From Pseudarthrobacter albicanus (GTDB taxonomy: Bacteria > Actinomycetota > Actinomycetes > Actinomycetales > Micrococcaceae): DNA of 64,000 nucleotides. A program made the position numbers and the translations under genes. Of the stretch, positions 47,378 through 56,234 are shown piece by piece; position 1 is the stretch's first letter, and every line of letters begins with the position of its first letter. Location: contig NZ_JAGPOT010000001.1 of assembly GCF_018224015.1 (NCBI RefSeq), forward strand, positions 1 through 64,000. The letters are read 5' to 3'. The notes below the pieces were generated by a model that saw only the letters and a list, made by a program, of their open reading frames with translations, did no database searches and was not told the DNA's origin.

Positions 47378-49132
47378 TCAGCCGCAGCCCGACCCCGGCT
47401 GATAGGGCCCGACGGCGACGGGCAGCTTCCCGGGGGCCGTCGCCTTGCCGGCGAGCACCGCCGCCAGCGCATCGAAGGCTCCCTGGCTGCGGCCGTACAG
47501 GGCGATCTTCGCCGGGGCAGCCGAGTCAGCGAGCGGCCACGGCGCGTCGAGCGCAACAGCCACGTCCGCCGCTGCTGTCTCCGGCGCTGCCGGCCCTCCG
47601 CCGGGACCGATCAGCGAAACCAGCGGGCCGTCGCCGACGCTGATCCCGGCGGCACGGGCCGCGGTAGTGAACCGCGACCGGTCCTCCTCGGAGCCTCCCG
47701 TCACGCGGACGCTGGCGGGCACGAGGGGTCCGTGGCAGGGGCCGGCCAGCACGGTGATCGCAGCCTCCGAGACTTTCCGTGACAGTCCGGTGCCGCTTCC
47801 CGGCGCCGTTCCCGGCGGGGTGCCGGTCCGGCCGCGCCAGATCATCATGGTGGCCACCCGCTGCGCGGCCTCGGCCAGCCGGTCCGGCGGCAGGGCGCCG
47901 CTCTTGACCGCGGTAACGATTGCGGCGTGGGCCACGGCGACGTCCGCCGGCATCAGCAGCAGGTCCGCGCCCGCGGCGAGCGCAAGAGGCGCGGCGGAGT
48001 CGAGGGGGAACTGCTTCCGGACCGCCCCCATGTTGAGCGCATCCGTCACGGCCACCCCGTGGAAGCCCATCCGGCGCAGCTCCGCGTAGGCCGCCTTGGA
48101 CACGGACGCGGGGACCCCCGGTTCCAGCGCGGGCACGGCGATGTGGCCGGTCATGACCATCGGCAGGCCGGCGCGGATGGCTGCCTGGAAGGGCACCAGG
48201 TCCCTGGCCCGGAGCTGCTCCAGCGAGGCGCCCTGGACGGGGAGGTCCGCGTGGGAATCGACGCCCACCGAGCCGTGGCCGGGAAAGTGCTTCGCGGCGG
48301 GCAGCAGCCCGGCGGCCAGCATCCCCTGCGAGAAGGCGACCCCCAGGTCCGCCGCGGTGCCGGCACTGCCGGACATGGACCGGGCGCCGATGGTCGGATC
48401 GGCCGGTCCCATGGTGACATCCATGGCGGGGGCGAAATCGGTGTTGAAGCCGACCGCTGCCAGCTCCGAGGCCAAGGCCTGGCCGGCGCCGGACGCCAGC
48501 GGGGCGTTTCCGGCGGCGCCGTAGCTCATCGGGGCAGGCCACTCGGTCAGCGGTGCGCGCAGCCGGGCCACCAGCCCGCCTTCCTGGTCGACGCCGATCA
48601 GCCCGGGCCAGCCACGGCCGTCCGCGCGCGCCGCCGCCTGGAGCCGGCCGGTGACGCTGCGCATGGCGGCGGTGTCCACCTGGCTTCCCGGCGTCCCCGG
48701 GACGTTGTCGCCCATGATGATGGAACCGGCCAGATGCAGCCGCTCGATGGTCGCGGCGTGGGCCTCAGGGTCCAGTCCGGGGTAAAACGGGAGCAGGACC
48801 TGCCCGGCCCGCTGCTCAAGGCTCATCGCGGCGACGGCCCGGCCTGCGGCGTCGGCGTCCTGTTGCTGCGGTCCCCAGCCGAGCGGCCGGGATGCGGGGG
48901 CCGCGGGCTGCGGCTCCGGGGAGTCCGCCGCGCTCCCGGGCGGGGCCGCGGGCTGCGCAGTGGCCGGTGCCGGCGCCGGGGTCCCGGGGGCCGCGGGACT
49001 GCCGGAGCTGTCTGCCGGCGGAGGCGCCGAGCAGGAGGCCGTCCCGAGGACCAGGCCCAGAATTGCCGTCAAGACCGCTGCGGTCGGAGTGCTTTTGTGA
49101 ATACTTTCACCTGTTCGCTGTAACTTGGCCAC
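47378..49132 (-). CDS. Lipoprotein glycoside hydrolase family 3 (beta-N-acetylhexosaminidase type)
   Basis: A 584-residue GH3 enzyme with a signal peptide ending at a Cys (LGLVLGTASC), a Pro/Ala-rich linker and a GH3 domain. The NagZ hallmark KHFPGHG is present, with the catalytic nucleophile Asp expected in VAVTDALNMGA. It trims N-acetylglucosamine from peptidoglycan fragments or chitin oligomers outside the membrane. The C-terminal part resembles the second GH3 domain. GTG start at 49132. It is divergent from the GCS2 ligase gene. Confidence 0.9.
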   Translation of the reverse strand: MAKLQRTGESIHKSTPTAAVLTAILGLVLGTASCSAPPPADSSGSPAAPGTPAPAPATAQPAAPPGSAADSPEPQPAAPASRPLGWGPQQQDADAAGRAVAAMSLEQRAGQVLLPFYPGLDPEAHAATIERLHLAGSIIMGDNVPGTPGSQVDTAAMRSVTGRLQAAARADGRGWPGLIGVDQEGGLVARLRAPLTEWPAPMSYGAAGNAPLASGAGQALASELAAVGFNTDFAPAMDVTMGPADPTIGARSMSGSAGTAADLGVAFSQGMLAAGLLPAAKHFPGHGSVGVDSHADLPVQGASLEQLRARDLVPFQAAIRAGLPMVMTGHIAVPALEPGVPASVSKAAYAELRRMGFHGVAVTDALNMGAVRKQFPLDSAAPLALAAGADLLLMPADVAVAHAAIVTAVKSGALPPDRLAEAAQRVATMMIWRGRTGTPPGTAPGSGTGLSRKVSEAAITVLAGPCHGPLVPASVRVTGGSEEDRSRFTTAARAAGISVGDGPLVSLIGPGGGPAAPETAAADVAVALDAPWPLADSAAPAKIALYGRSQGAFDALAAVLAGKATAPGKLPVAVGPYQPGSGCG

Positions 49133-49255
49133 CGTCTCGATGCTACGCCTGCACTAGACTTGGACCACCGTTTCCCTGCCAACCGTACGGCGGCTCCGCC
49201 CGTGACTTTGCCGGCCGGGTAACGGAAACGGACAGCAGAACAGTGAAGGGACCAC

Positions 49256-50407
49256 GTGAAGATTGATTTCGCTTCATCCAGGCAATCAACTCTTGGTGTG
49301 GAATGGGAACTCGCCCTCGTCGACGCCGAAACGGGGGAACTGGCCTCCGTCGCCAACGAAGTGCTTAGCGGCGTGGTCGCGAGGCATCCGGAGCTGAACG
49401 AGGATGACGAGCACCCGCACATCAAGCAGGAGCTGCTGCTGAACACGGTGGAGCTCGTCACCGGGATCTGCACCACCGTGGCCGAGGCGAAGGCGGACCT
49501 GGGCAGTTCCCTCGCGGCGGTCCGTGAGGTCACCGATCCGATGGGCGTCGAGGTCTTCTGCGCCGGCAGCCATCCCTTCAGCCCCCCGCAGCTTCAGCCC
49601 GTGACGGACAAGGCCCGGTACGCGAAGCTCATTGACCGCACCCAGTGGTGGGGCCGGCAGCTGGTCATCTACGGCGTCCACGTCCACGTCGGCCTCGACA
49701 GCCGCGACAAGGTCCTTCCCATCGTGGATGGCCTGGTGAACTACTTCCCGCAGTTTCAGGCGCTCTCCGCGTCCAGCCCGTTCTGGGGCGGCGAGGACAC
49801 CGGTTACGCGTCCCAGCGGGCCCTGATGTTCCAGCAGCTGCCCACCGCGGGCCTGCCCTTCCAGTTCTCCAGCTGGGAAGATTACGAGTCCTACGTCCGG
49901 GACATGTTCACCACCGGCGTGATCGATACGCTCTCCGAAATCCGCTGGGACATCCGTCCGGTACCTGCCCTCGGCACCATCGAGATGCGCATCTGCGACG
50001 GACTGGCAACCCTCGAGGAAGTCGGCGCCATCGCCGCCCTCACGCAGTGCCTCGTGGACGACTTCTCCACCCTGTTGGACAACGGCGGCACCATTCCCAC
50101 CATGCCGCCCTGGCATGTGCAGGAAAACAAATGGCGGGCCGCCCGGTATGGCCTGGACGCCATCATCATCCTCGACGCCGAGGGCAATGAGCAGCTCGTC
50201 ACCGAGCACATCCGCGAGACGGTCGCGCGGCTCGAACCCGTCGCGGCCAGGCTCGGCTGCAGCACGGAACTGCTCGACGTCCTGAAGATCATCGAGCGCG
50301 GCGCGGGCTGCCAGCGGCAGCGCCGCGTCGCCGCGGAGAACGGCGGGGACCTGCGCGCCGTCGTCCTCGACCTCGTCAAGCAGATGCGCAAGGGCCCGGA
50401 CGCGTAG
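49256..50407 (+). CDS. Glutamate-cysteine ligase family 2 protein (YbdK type)
   Basis: A 383-residue ATP-grasp-like enzyme of the GCS2 family. N-terminal STLGVEWELALVD contains the Glu pair that binds ATP/Mg, and GVHVHVGLDSRDKVLP and IRPVPALGTIEMRICDG follow. YbdK-type carboxylate-amine ligases have weak gamma-glutamylcysteine activity; the true substrate in actinobacteria is not settled. These bacteria use mycothiol, so glutathione is not the product. GTG start at 49256. It converges with tsaD across a dispersed repeat. Confidence 0.9.
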   Translation: MKIDFASSRQSTLGVEWELALVDAETGELASVANEVLSGVVARHPELNEDDEHPHIKQELLLNTVELVTGICTTVAEAKADLGSSLAAVREVTDPMGVEVFCAGSHPFSPPQLQPVTDKARYAKLIDRTQWWGRQLVIYGVHVHVGLDSRDKVLPIVDGLVNYFPQFQALSASSPFWGGEDTGYASQRALMFQQLPTAGLPFQFSSWEDYESYVRDMFTTGVIDTLSEIRWDIRPVPALGTIEMRICDGLATLEEVGAIAALTQCLVDDFSTLLDNGGTIPTMPPWHVQENKWRAARYGLDAIIILDAEGNEQLVTEHIRETVARLEPVAARLGCSTELLDVLKIIERGAGCQRQRRVAAENGGDLRAVVLDLVKQMRKGPDA

Positions 50408-50453
50408 CTGGTCCGTTCGCTCGTTCGTCCGGGCTTCAGATCCAGGCGGCGGG

Positions 50454-50538
50454 CCGGGAGGACATGCCCAGTCTTCGCGCCCGGGACCGGGCATAACCGG
50501 AATATCTCCATCCGCCGGCCCCGGCGTGGGGCATGTCC
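50454..50538. repeat. Dispersed intergenic palindromic repeat, copy B
   Basis: 85 bases that match 41187-41271 at 80 positions. It keeps the GGACATGCCC and ATGTCC blocks in opposite orientation. It lies between the convergent ends of the GCS2 and tsaD genes. Confidence 0.85.
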
Positions 50539-50595
50539 GGATCCGGGGCCGCGCCCAAGCAGGCGTCCGGGTCCCCGGGCCGTCCGGAGCGGGCT

Positions 50596-51732
50596 TCAGG
50601 CGGAGACGGTGGTGACCGGCATGGAGGAATCGGGCGCAAAGCCGATGCCGCTCGGTGCTACCCCGGCCATCACGAGCTGGGCGCCGAGCGCGGCCACCAT
50701 GGCGCCGTTGTCGGTGCACAGGGACAGCGGCGGGACGGTCAGCCGGATCCCGGCCGCACTGCAGCGCTGCCCGGTGAGCTGGCGCAGCCGTGAGTTGGCG
50801 GCCACTCCCCCGCCCAGCAGGAGCTCGGTGATGCCGTGTTCGCGGCAGGCGAGCACCGTCTTGGACGTGATCACGTCCACCACGGCTTCCTGGAAGGCCG
50901 CGGCGATGTCCGCCACGGGCACGTCCTCGCCGCGGGCCTCGAACTGCTCCACGCAGCGGGCGACGGCGGTCTTGAGCCCGCTGAAGGACCAGTCGTAGCG
51001 GTGCGGGCCTGGTTCCTCCGCTGTCCCCATGTACTTAGGCTGGCTGAGTCCGCGGGGGAAGCGGATCGCCTTCGCGTTGCCGCTGCGCGCCAGCGCGTCG
51101 ATGGCGGGGCCGCCCGGATAGCCCAGGCCCAGCAGCCGGGCGACCTTGTCGTAGGCCTCGCCGGCGGCGTCGTCGATCGTGGAGCCGAGCAGTTCGACGT
51201 CGTCCGTGATGCTCCGGATCCGCAGGATTTCGGTGTGTCCGCCGGACACCAGCAGCGCACCCAAATTTTCCGGTAGAGAGTTCTCCGGCAGACCGCTCTC
51301 CGGCAGGGAGCCGGGACCGGCGTCCGGGCCGCCGGCACCCCCCTGGAGGAGGCCGACGCCGACGTGCGCCACGAGGTGGTTGATGGCGTACAGGGGCTTG
51401 CCGGTGGCGACGGCGAGCGCCTTGGCAGCGCACACGCCGACCATCAGCGCTCCCGCGAGTCCGGGCCCGGACGTGACGGCGATCGCGTCGAGCTCCTCCA
51501 ACGTGACGTCCGCGTCCGCCAGCGCCTGCCGGAGGGTGGGCACGAAGGCGTCGAGGTGGGCGCGGGAGGCGATCTCCGGGATCACCCCGCCGAAGCGGAC
51601 ATGTTCCTCCATCGAGGAGGACACGGTGTTGGTCAGCAGGGCCGTTCCGCGGACAATCCCGACGCCGGTCTCGTCGCAGGAGGATTCGATGCCAAGGACC
51701 AGCGGCCGGTCACTGTGCTGGGTGCGGTTCAT
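50596..51732 (-). CDS. tsaD: tRNA N6-adenosine threonylcarbamoyltransferase
   Basis: A 378-residue ASKHA-fold enzyme. The metal-binding NHLVAHVGV (HxxxH) and the nucleotide motifs [11 protein letters not shown] and [14 protein letters not shown] are present. With TsaB and TsaE it puts the threonylcarbamoyl group on A37 of ANN-reading tRNAs. An insertion of Ser-Leu-Pro-Glu repeats sits after VGLLQGG. It is the last gene of the alr-tsaE-tsaB-rimI-tsaD operon, overlapping rimI by four bases. Start ATG at 51732. Confidence 0.96.
   Translation of the reverse strand: MNRTQHSDRPLVLGIESSCDETGVGIVRGTALLTNTVSSSMEEHVRFGGVIPEIASRAHLDAFVPTLRQALADADVTLEELDAIAVTSGPGLAGALMVGVCAAKALAVATGKPLYAINHLVAHVGVGLLQGGAGGPDAGPGSLPESGLPENSLPENLGALLVSGGHTEILRIRSITDDVELLGSTIDDAAGEAYDKVARLLGLGYPGGPAIDALARSGNAKAIRFPRGLSQPKYMGTAEEPGPHRYDWSFSGLKTAVARCVEQFEARGEDVPVADIAAAFQEAVVDVITSKTVLACREHGITELLLGGGVAANSRLRQLTGQRCSAAGIRLTVPPLSLCTDNGAMVAALGAQLVMAGVAPSGIGFAPDSSMPVTTVSA
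51266..51310. repeat. Triple 15-base in-frame repeat in tsaD
   Basis: Three diverged tandem copies around a TCTCCGGCAG core, encoding repeated LPE(S/N) residues in a loop of TsaD. Confidence 0.75.
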
Positions 51733-52250
51733 GGGCGGTCTGCTTCCCGGGGCTGGTCGGAGGGTGGTTCGGTGTCCAGCCGGAGCCGCATGATCAGGGC
51801 GTCGACGCCGTCGCGGTAGTACCGGGGCCGGACGTGGATCTGTTCGAAGCCGAAGCGGCGGTAGAGCTGCTGGGCGCGGGGGTTGTCCGCGCGGACTTCC
51901 AGCAGCACGTCCTCGGCATGGCGCCGCCGGCTTTCCCTGATGAGCTCGGTGAGCAGGGCCGAGCCGATGCCGTTGCCTTCCTGCTCCGGCACGACGGCGA
52001 TGGTCTGGACGTCCGCGATCGGCTCGATGCACATCAGCCCGGCGTAGCCCACGATCCCGCCGGCGAGCTCGGCGACGAGGTAGCGGCGGGTCTCCCGCTG
52101 GGCCAGCTCCTCGACGAACATCTGCAACGGCCAGGCGTCCACCGGGAACAGCCGGCGTTCCAGCTCGTGGACGGCCGGGATGTCGGCGGCGTTCATGTCG
52201 CGCAGCGTCGCCCCGCCCGGCAGCGTGGACGCCGCTTCCGGGCCGCTCAC
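51729..52250 (-). CDS. rimI: Ribosomal protein S18-alanine N-acetyltransferase type GNAT
   Basis: A 173-residue GNAT enzyme. [20 protein letters not shown] holds the acetyl-CoA P-loop (QEGNGIG), and the segment [19 protein letters not shown] is typical of RimI. It acetylates protein N-termini, in E. coli S18. Between tsaB and tsaD it is part of the conserved t6A operon, overlapping both by four bases. Confidence 0.93.
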   Translation of the reverse strand: MSGPEAASTLPGGATLRDMNAADIPAVHELERRLFPVDAWPLQMFVEELAQRETRRYLVAELAGGIVGYAGLMCIEPIADVQTIAVVPEQEGNGIGSALLTELIRESRRRHAEDVLLEVRADNPRAQQLYRRFGFEQIHVRPRYYRDGVDALIMRLRLDTEPPSDQPREADRP

Positions 52251-52918
52251 AGCGCCCGCTTCCGGGGGCCGGGCACCCGGGCGTCGGACTCCCGCAGGTA
52301 CAGCGGGGTCGAGTCCAGCAGCGCCTCCCCGGCGTCGAGCCGCGCGAGGGCGAACTGGCCCAGCGAGAGCGCCTCCGGCTGCCGGGAGCTGAATTCGGGA
52401 ACCGCCTTGACGAGGTCGGCGTAGATCCCGGCCCCGGCACCGTAGACCGGGAGGTCGGGGAGGTCCGCGGCGAATCCGACATGCGGGCCGTCCAGCAGCT
52501 GCGGCAACTGGGCGTCGGCGAGGGTGTACCGGGCCCAGTAGACCTCCTTGCGCCGCGCGTCCGTGGCGACGATGAACTCCGGCACAGCATCGGTGGACTC
52601 GGCGACTTCGAGGGCGATCGCGTCCAGGCTCATGACGCCGTACAGCGGTTTGTTCCAGACGAAGGCGAGGGTGCGGGCAGTGACGATGCCCGAACGCAGC
52701 CCCGTGAAGGGGCCCGGGCCCACCCCGGTGACGATGGCGTCGACGTCGGCGCCGTCCAGGCCGGCCTCGGCCATCAGCTGCTCGATGCCCGGGGCCAGGA
52801 CTTCGGCGTGGCTGCGGGTGTCCTCGGTGGCGAAGCTGGCCACCACGGACTCCGGGGCGTCATCGGAGACGAGTGCGGCGCTGGCCACGGCCGAGGTGTC
52901 GATGGCGAGGATCAGCAT
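52247..52918 (-). CDS. tsaB: tRNA threonylcarbamoyladenosine biosynthesis protein TsaB
   Basis: A 223-residue partial ASKHA protein with [15 protein letters not shown] at the N-terminus and [20 protein letters not shown] near residue 68, characteristic of TsaB. It serves as scaffold for TsaD in t6A synthesis. It starts one base inside the end of tsaE (TGATG) and ends with a four-base overlap to rimI. Confidence 0.95.
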   Translation of the reverse strand: MLILAIDTSAVASAALVSDDAPESVVASFATEDTRSHAEVLAPGIEQLMAEAGLDGADVDAIVTGVGPGPFTGLRSGIVTARTLAFVWNKPLYGVMSLDAIALEVAESTDAVPEFIVATDARRKEVYWARYTLADAQLPQLLDGPHVGFAADLPDLPVYGAGAGIYADLVKAVPEFSSRQPEALSLGQFALARLDAGEALLDSTPLYLRESDARVPGPRKRAL

Positions 52919-53580
52919 CAGGAGTTCCCTTCCGGGATGGCGGGAGGGGTTTCCGGGACGGTAGCCGAAGAGGCCTCCGGGAGGGCCCCGGGCAGGACCG
53001 GGGGCTCGGCCCAGCGCGGGCCGAAGCCGCGGATCACCACCGTGCGGGGCTCGTCGTCGTCGGTGTCAAAGTCCAGGACACCGGCGGGCTGGTCCGGCGT
53101 GTCCGGGCCGTGCACGGCTGCACCTGCGCCGCTGCCGCCCGGCGGGGCGCCGGCGCCGCCCAGCGGGCGGTACAGGTCCACCTCCAGCCGGCTGTCGCCC
53201 AGGTGTTCGACCCTGTTGCGGCCCCATTCGACGACGGTGACGGCGCTGTCCATCGTGTTTTCCAGGTCGATGTCATCGATTTCGGCGGCGGATTCGAGCC
53301 GGTACGCGTCCACGTGCACGAGGTCCGGGCCGCCCGGGCGGGGCCCGTCCGGCAGGTTCGGGTGGATGCGGACCAGGACGAAGGTCGGCGAGATGATGCC
53401 GGCGCGCACGCCCAGCCCTTCGCCGAGCCCCTGGGTGAAGGTGGTTTTCCCTGCGCCGAGTTCGCCGGTGAGGATCACGAGGTCCCCGGCCGCCAGCTGG
53501 GCGCCGAGGGCCGCCGCGAGGGCGTGCGTCTGTTCCGCCGTCCGGACGTCGAGCGTCCGTTCCCAGACCGCCGCGCTCAC
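52918..53580 (-). CDS. tsaE: tRNA threonylcarbamoyladenosine biosynthesis ATPase TsaE
   Basis: About 220 residues, with Walker A TGELGAGKTTFTQGLGEGLG near residue 38, then SPTFVLV and HVDAYRLES. TsaE is the ATPase that regenerates the TsaBD complex. Compared with the usual 150-160 residues it has an Ala/Gly/Pro-rich extension of about 60 residues at the C-terminus, a common feature in actinobacteria. GTG start at 53580 overlaps the alr stop by four bases. Confidence 0.94.
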   Translation of the reverse strand: MSAAVWERTLDVRTAEQTHALAAALGAQLAAGDLVILTGELGAGKTTFTQGLGEGLGVRAGIISPTFVLVRIHPNLPDGPRPGGPDLVHVDAYRLESAAEIDDIDLENTMDSAVTVVEWGRNRVEHLGDSRLEVDLYRPLGGAGAPPGGSGAGAAVHGPDTPDQPAGVLDFDTDDDEPRTVVIRGFGPRWAEPPVLPGALPEASSATVPETPPAIPEGNS

Positions 53581-54818
53581 GGCCTGGCCTGATCGTTGCT
53601 GGCGGCCCCGGCGGCGGGCTGCGGCTCTTCGTTGATGTAGCGGCGCGGCACCCGGGGGCTGATCCGCGTCACGATCTCGTAGTTGTTGGTGCCGGCGGCA
53701 CGGGCCCAGTCCTCCGCCGTCGGGGCGCCGTCCTCGCCGTTGCCGAACAGCACGGCCTCGGCTCCGAGGATGCTCGGCCCGCCGGCGGCCACGTTGCGCG
53801 GCCCGAGGTCGATCACCATCTGGTCCATCGCGATCCGGCCGACCACCGGGTACGTCACGCCCTCCACCCGGACCGGTCCGCCGGTGGCCACGCGCGGAAC
53901 CCCGTCGGCGTAGCCCAGCGGGATCAGCCCCAGGGTGCTGGCGCCGCCGGTGCGGTAGTTCAGTCCATAGGAGACGCCCTGGCCGGCAGGCACGTCCTTG
54001 CAGTGCGAGACGAGGGTGCGGACCGTCATGGCCGGCCGCAGGCCCAGCTCGGCGGAGCTTTGCCCTTCGAAGGGGGACAGCCCGTAGATGCCCAGGCCCA
54101 CGCGGACCAGGTCGAAGTGCGTGTCGGGGCGGGACAGGGTGGCCGGGGTGTTGGCGAGGTGGCGCACCTCGGGGTCGACGCCGGCGTCCCTGGCGATGGC
54201 GAGGACCTCGCGGAAGGCCGCGAGCTGGTCGTCGGTTTCGGGCCGCTCGGGTTCGTCGGCGACGGCCAGGTGCGAGAAGATGCCCACCACCCGCAGCAGT
54301 CCCTGGTCCTGGTACTCGACCGCCTCGCCCACGAGGGCGTCCCACGCCTCCGGGGTGGCGCCGTTGCGGCCCAGGCCGGTGTCCGCCTTCAGATGGATGC
54401 GGGCAGGCCGTTCCTGCTCCCGGGCCGCCGCCACGATCCGCTCCAGTTCCCAGCCCGAGCAGCCGATGTCGATGCCGGCGGCCACGGCGGCGCCGAAGTT
54501 GCTCTCCGGCGTGTGCAGCCAGGCCAGCAGTGGTGCCTCGATGCCGGCCGCGCGCAGCGCCAGCGCCTCGGAAATGTGGGCCACGCCCAGCCAGGCGGCA
54601 CCGGCGCTGAGGGCGGCCCGGGCCACGGGAACGGCGCCGTGGCCGTACGCGTCGGCCTTGACGACTGCCATGACCTTGGCGGGCGACGCCACCGCCGCCA
54701 GCCGGCGCACGTTGTGCCGGATGGCCTCGAGGTCGATTACTGCCGAGCGCTCCTCGGGATGGGCCGGCGCTGCCGCCGTAGGGGTCTGGATATCACCTGT
54801 TGCTGCTGGGTAAGTCAC
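53577..54818 (-). CDS. alr: Alanine racemase
   Basis: A 413-residue PLP enzyme with the PLP-lysine motif MAVVKADAYGHGAVP near residue 49 and the active-site Tyr in GVSYGLNYRT. It makes D-alanine for peptidoglycan. It leads the alr-tsaE-tsaB-rimI-tsaD operon. GTG start at 54818; the promoter must lie in the gap holding repeat copy C. Confidence 0.95.
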   Translation of the reverse strand: MTYPAATGDIQTPTAAAPAHPEERSAVIDLEAIRHNVRRLAAVASPAKVMAVVKADAYGHGAVPVARAALSAGAAWLGVAHISEALALRAAGIEAPLLAWLHTPESNFGAAVAAGIDIGCSGWELERIVAAAREQERPARIHLKADTGLGRNGATPEAWDALVGEAVEYQDQGLLRVVGIFSHLAVADEPERPETDDQLAAFREVLAIARDAGVDPEVRHLANTPATLSRPDTHFDLVRVGLGIYGLSPFEGQSSAELGLRPAMTVRTLVSHCKDVPAGQGVSYGLNYRTGGASTLGLIPLGYADGVPRVATGGPVRVEGVTYPVVGRIAMDQMVIDLGPRNVAAGGPSILGAEAVLFGNGEDGAPTAEDWARAAGTNNYEIVTRISPRVPRRYINEEPQPAAGAASNDQARP

Positions 54819-54881
54819 TTAACGATTCTAGGGGCGGCAGTGGGCGCCTGATAATTCCGGCCCCGATGGCAGCACCGAGCG

Positions 54882-54991
54882 GGGGACATGCGCATTCCCC
54901 GCACCGCGCGCGGGACATGTTCATTGCCCGCACCGGAAACCGGACACAAGGGGATCATGTCCATGCGCCGGCCTGGGCGGAGGGCATGTCC
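54882..54991. repeat. Dispersed intergenic palindromic repeat, copy C
   Basis: A diverged member of the same family: GGGGACATGCGCATT and GGGACATGTTCATT head to tail, followed by ATGTCCATGCGCCGGCC and GGGCATGTCC in the other orientation. The last 35 bases match copies A and B well. It lies upstream of alr. Confidence 0.75.
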
Positions 54992-55019
54992 AGCGCACTG
55001 GATCCCGGGCGCGGGCCCC

Positions 55020-56111
55020 TCAGGCGTCGGAAAGGTGCGCGATGGTCGCCGTCGCCCGCCGGAGCGCTTCCGGCGGCACGTCCCGGACGATGTCGGCCAG
55101 GAAGTGGTAGCGGCGCAGCCACTGGCTGCCCTGGCGTTCCTTCCGGGCGTTGGCCCGCTGCCACCAGTCGGCGATGTCGCCCCAACCGGGTGCCGCGAGC
55201 GAGCCGCCGACTTCCTGCACGGCCAAGGCCGCGCACAGGTTGGCGAAACGGAGCCTGTCCCCGAGCGGCCAGCCGGCCAGGCAGCCCACGATGAAGGCCG
55301 CGCCGAAGCAGTCTCCCGCGCCGGTCGGATCGTAGGCGGAGACCGGCAGGGAGGGCACCCATTCCTCCTCGCCGGTTTCGGAATCGACGGCCATGGCGCC
55401 CTGGGGGCCCAGCGTCACGACGGCCACCGGCACCTTGTCCGCGAGTGAATACAGCGCCGACCAGGGGTTGTCCCGCCCGGTAAAGGCCATCGCCTCGTGC
55501 TGGTTGGGCATGAACGCGTGGAAGTACTGCAGGTTCTCCAGCCGGGCGGAGGACCACGCGCCGGTGGGATCCCAGCCGACGTCGCCGAACAGCCGGACGC
55601 CGGCCGCGCGGGCATCCAGGGCCCACGGTTCCATTTCCTCGCCGAGGTCCGCGACGGCCGCGAGCGCCGGCGGCGGGCACCCGATCAGCTGGGTCGAGGT
55701 CACCGGCGCCGGATGGCCGTGGGTGACCATGGAGCGGTCCTTCTCGACGCTGAGGGACACCGTGACGGGCGAGTGCCAGCCCGGAATCCGCCGTGACAGG
55801 GACAGGTCCACATGTTCCTGCCCGGCCAGGATCTTCCAGTTGTAATCGCCGTAGCCGTCGTCGCCGAACGCGGCGGCCAGTCCGGTCCGCAGCCCGAGCC
55901 GGGCCGCGGCGATGGCCTGGTTGGCCACTCCGCCGGGGCAGCTGCCCATCCCCTCGCTCCAGATCTCGGTGCCGGCCCGGGGCGCGTGCGGCAGCCCGGT
56001 GAAGATGATGTCCTGGAACACCGTGCCGGACAGGAGCAGGTCGAAACCCTCCGACGCCGGTCCGCGGACGGCGGACAGCGGATCGTAGCGCCGGGTCGGT
56101 ATCGGGTCCAT
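55020..56111 (-). CDS. PfkB-family carbohydrate kinase
   Basis: A 363-residue sugar kinase of the ribokinase/PfkB family. The first motif region is GGVANQAIAAARLG near residue 60, and the catalytic anion-hole motif is AYDPTGAGDCFGAAF near residue 265. It phosphorylates a sugar or nucleoside with ATP. The divergent GH4 gene suggests a joint role in sugar use. Start ATG at 56111; the frame continues further upstream but without conserved sequence. Confidence 0.88.
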   Translation of the reverse strand: MDPIPTRRYDPLSAVRGPASEGFDLLLSGTVFQDIIFTGLPHAPRAGTEIWSEGMGSCPGGVANQAIAAARLGLRTGLAAAFGDDGYGDYNWKILAGQEHVDLSLSRRIPGWHSPVTVSLSVEKDRSMVTHGHPAPVTSTQLIGCPPPALAAVADLGEEMEPWALDARAAGVRLFGDVGWDPTGAWSSARLENLQYFHAFMPNQHEAMAFTGRDNPWSALYSLADKVPVAVVTLGPQGAMAVDSETGEEEWVPSLPVSAYDPTGAGDCFGAAFIVGCLAGWPLGDRLRFANLCAALAVQEVGGSLAAPGWGDIADWWQRANARKERQGSQWLRRYHFLADIVRDVPPEALRRATATIAHLSDA

Positions 56112-56234
56112 GTACGGCACACTACGCCGTCCCCGTACCCGTGGAAAGGCGCGGCCCGGGGCCGGTGGACGCCCGTGGGAGCAGCCCCGAAGCGGGACAG
56201 TACAGCAGCGGCAAGGAACACGTGCGAATAGACT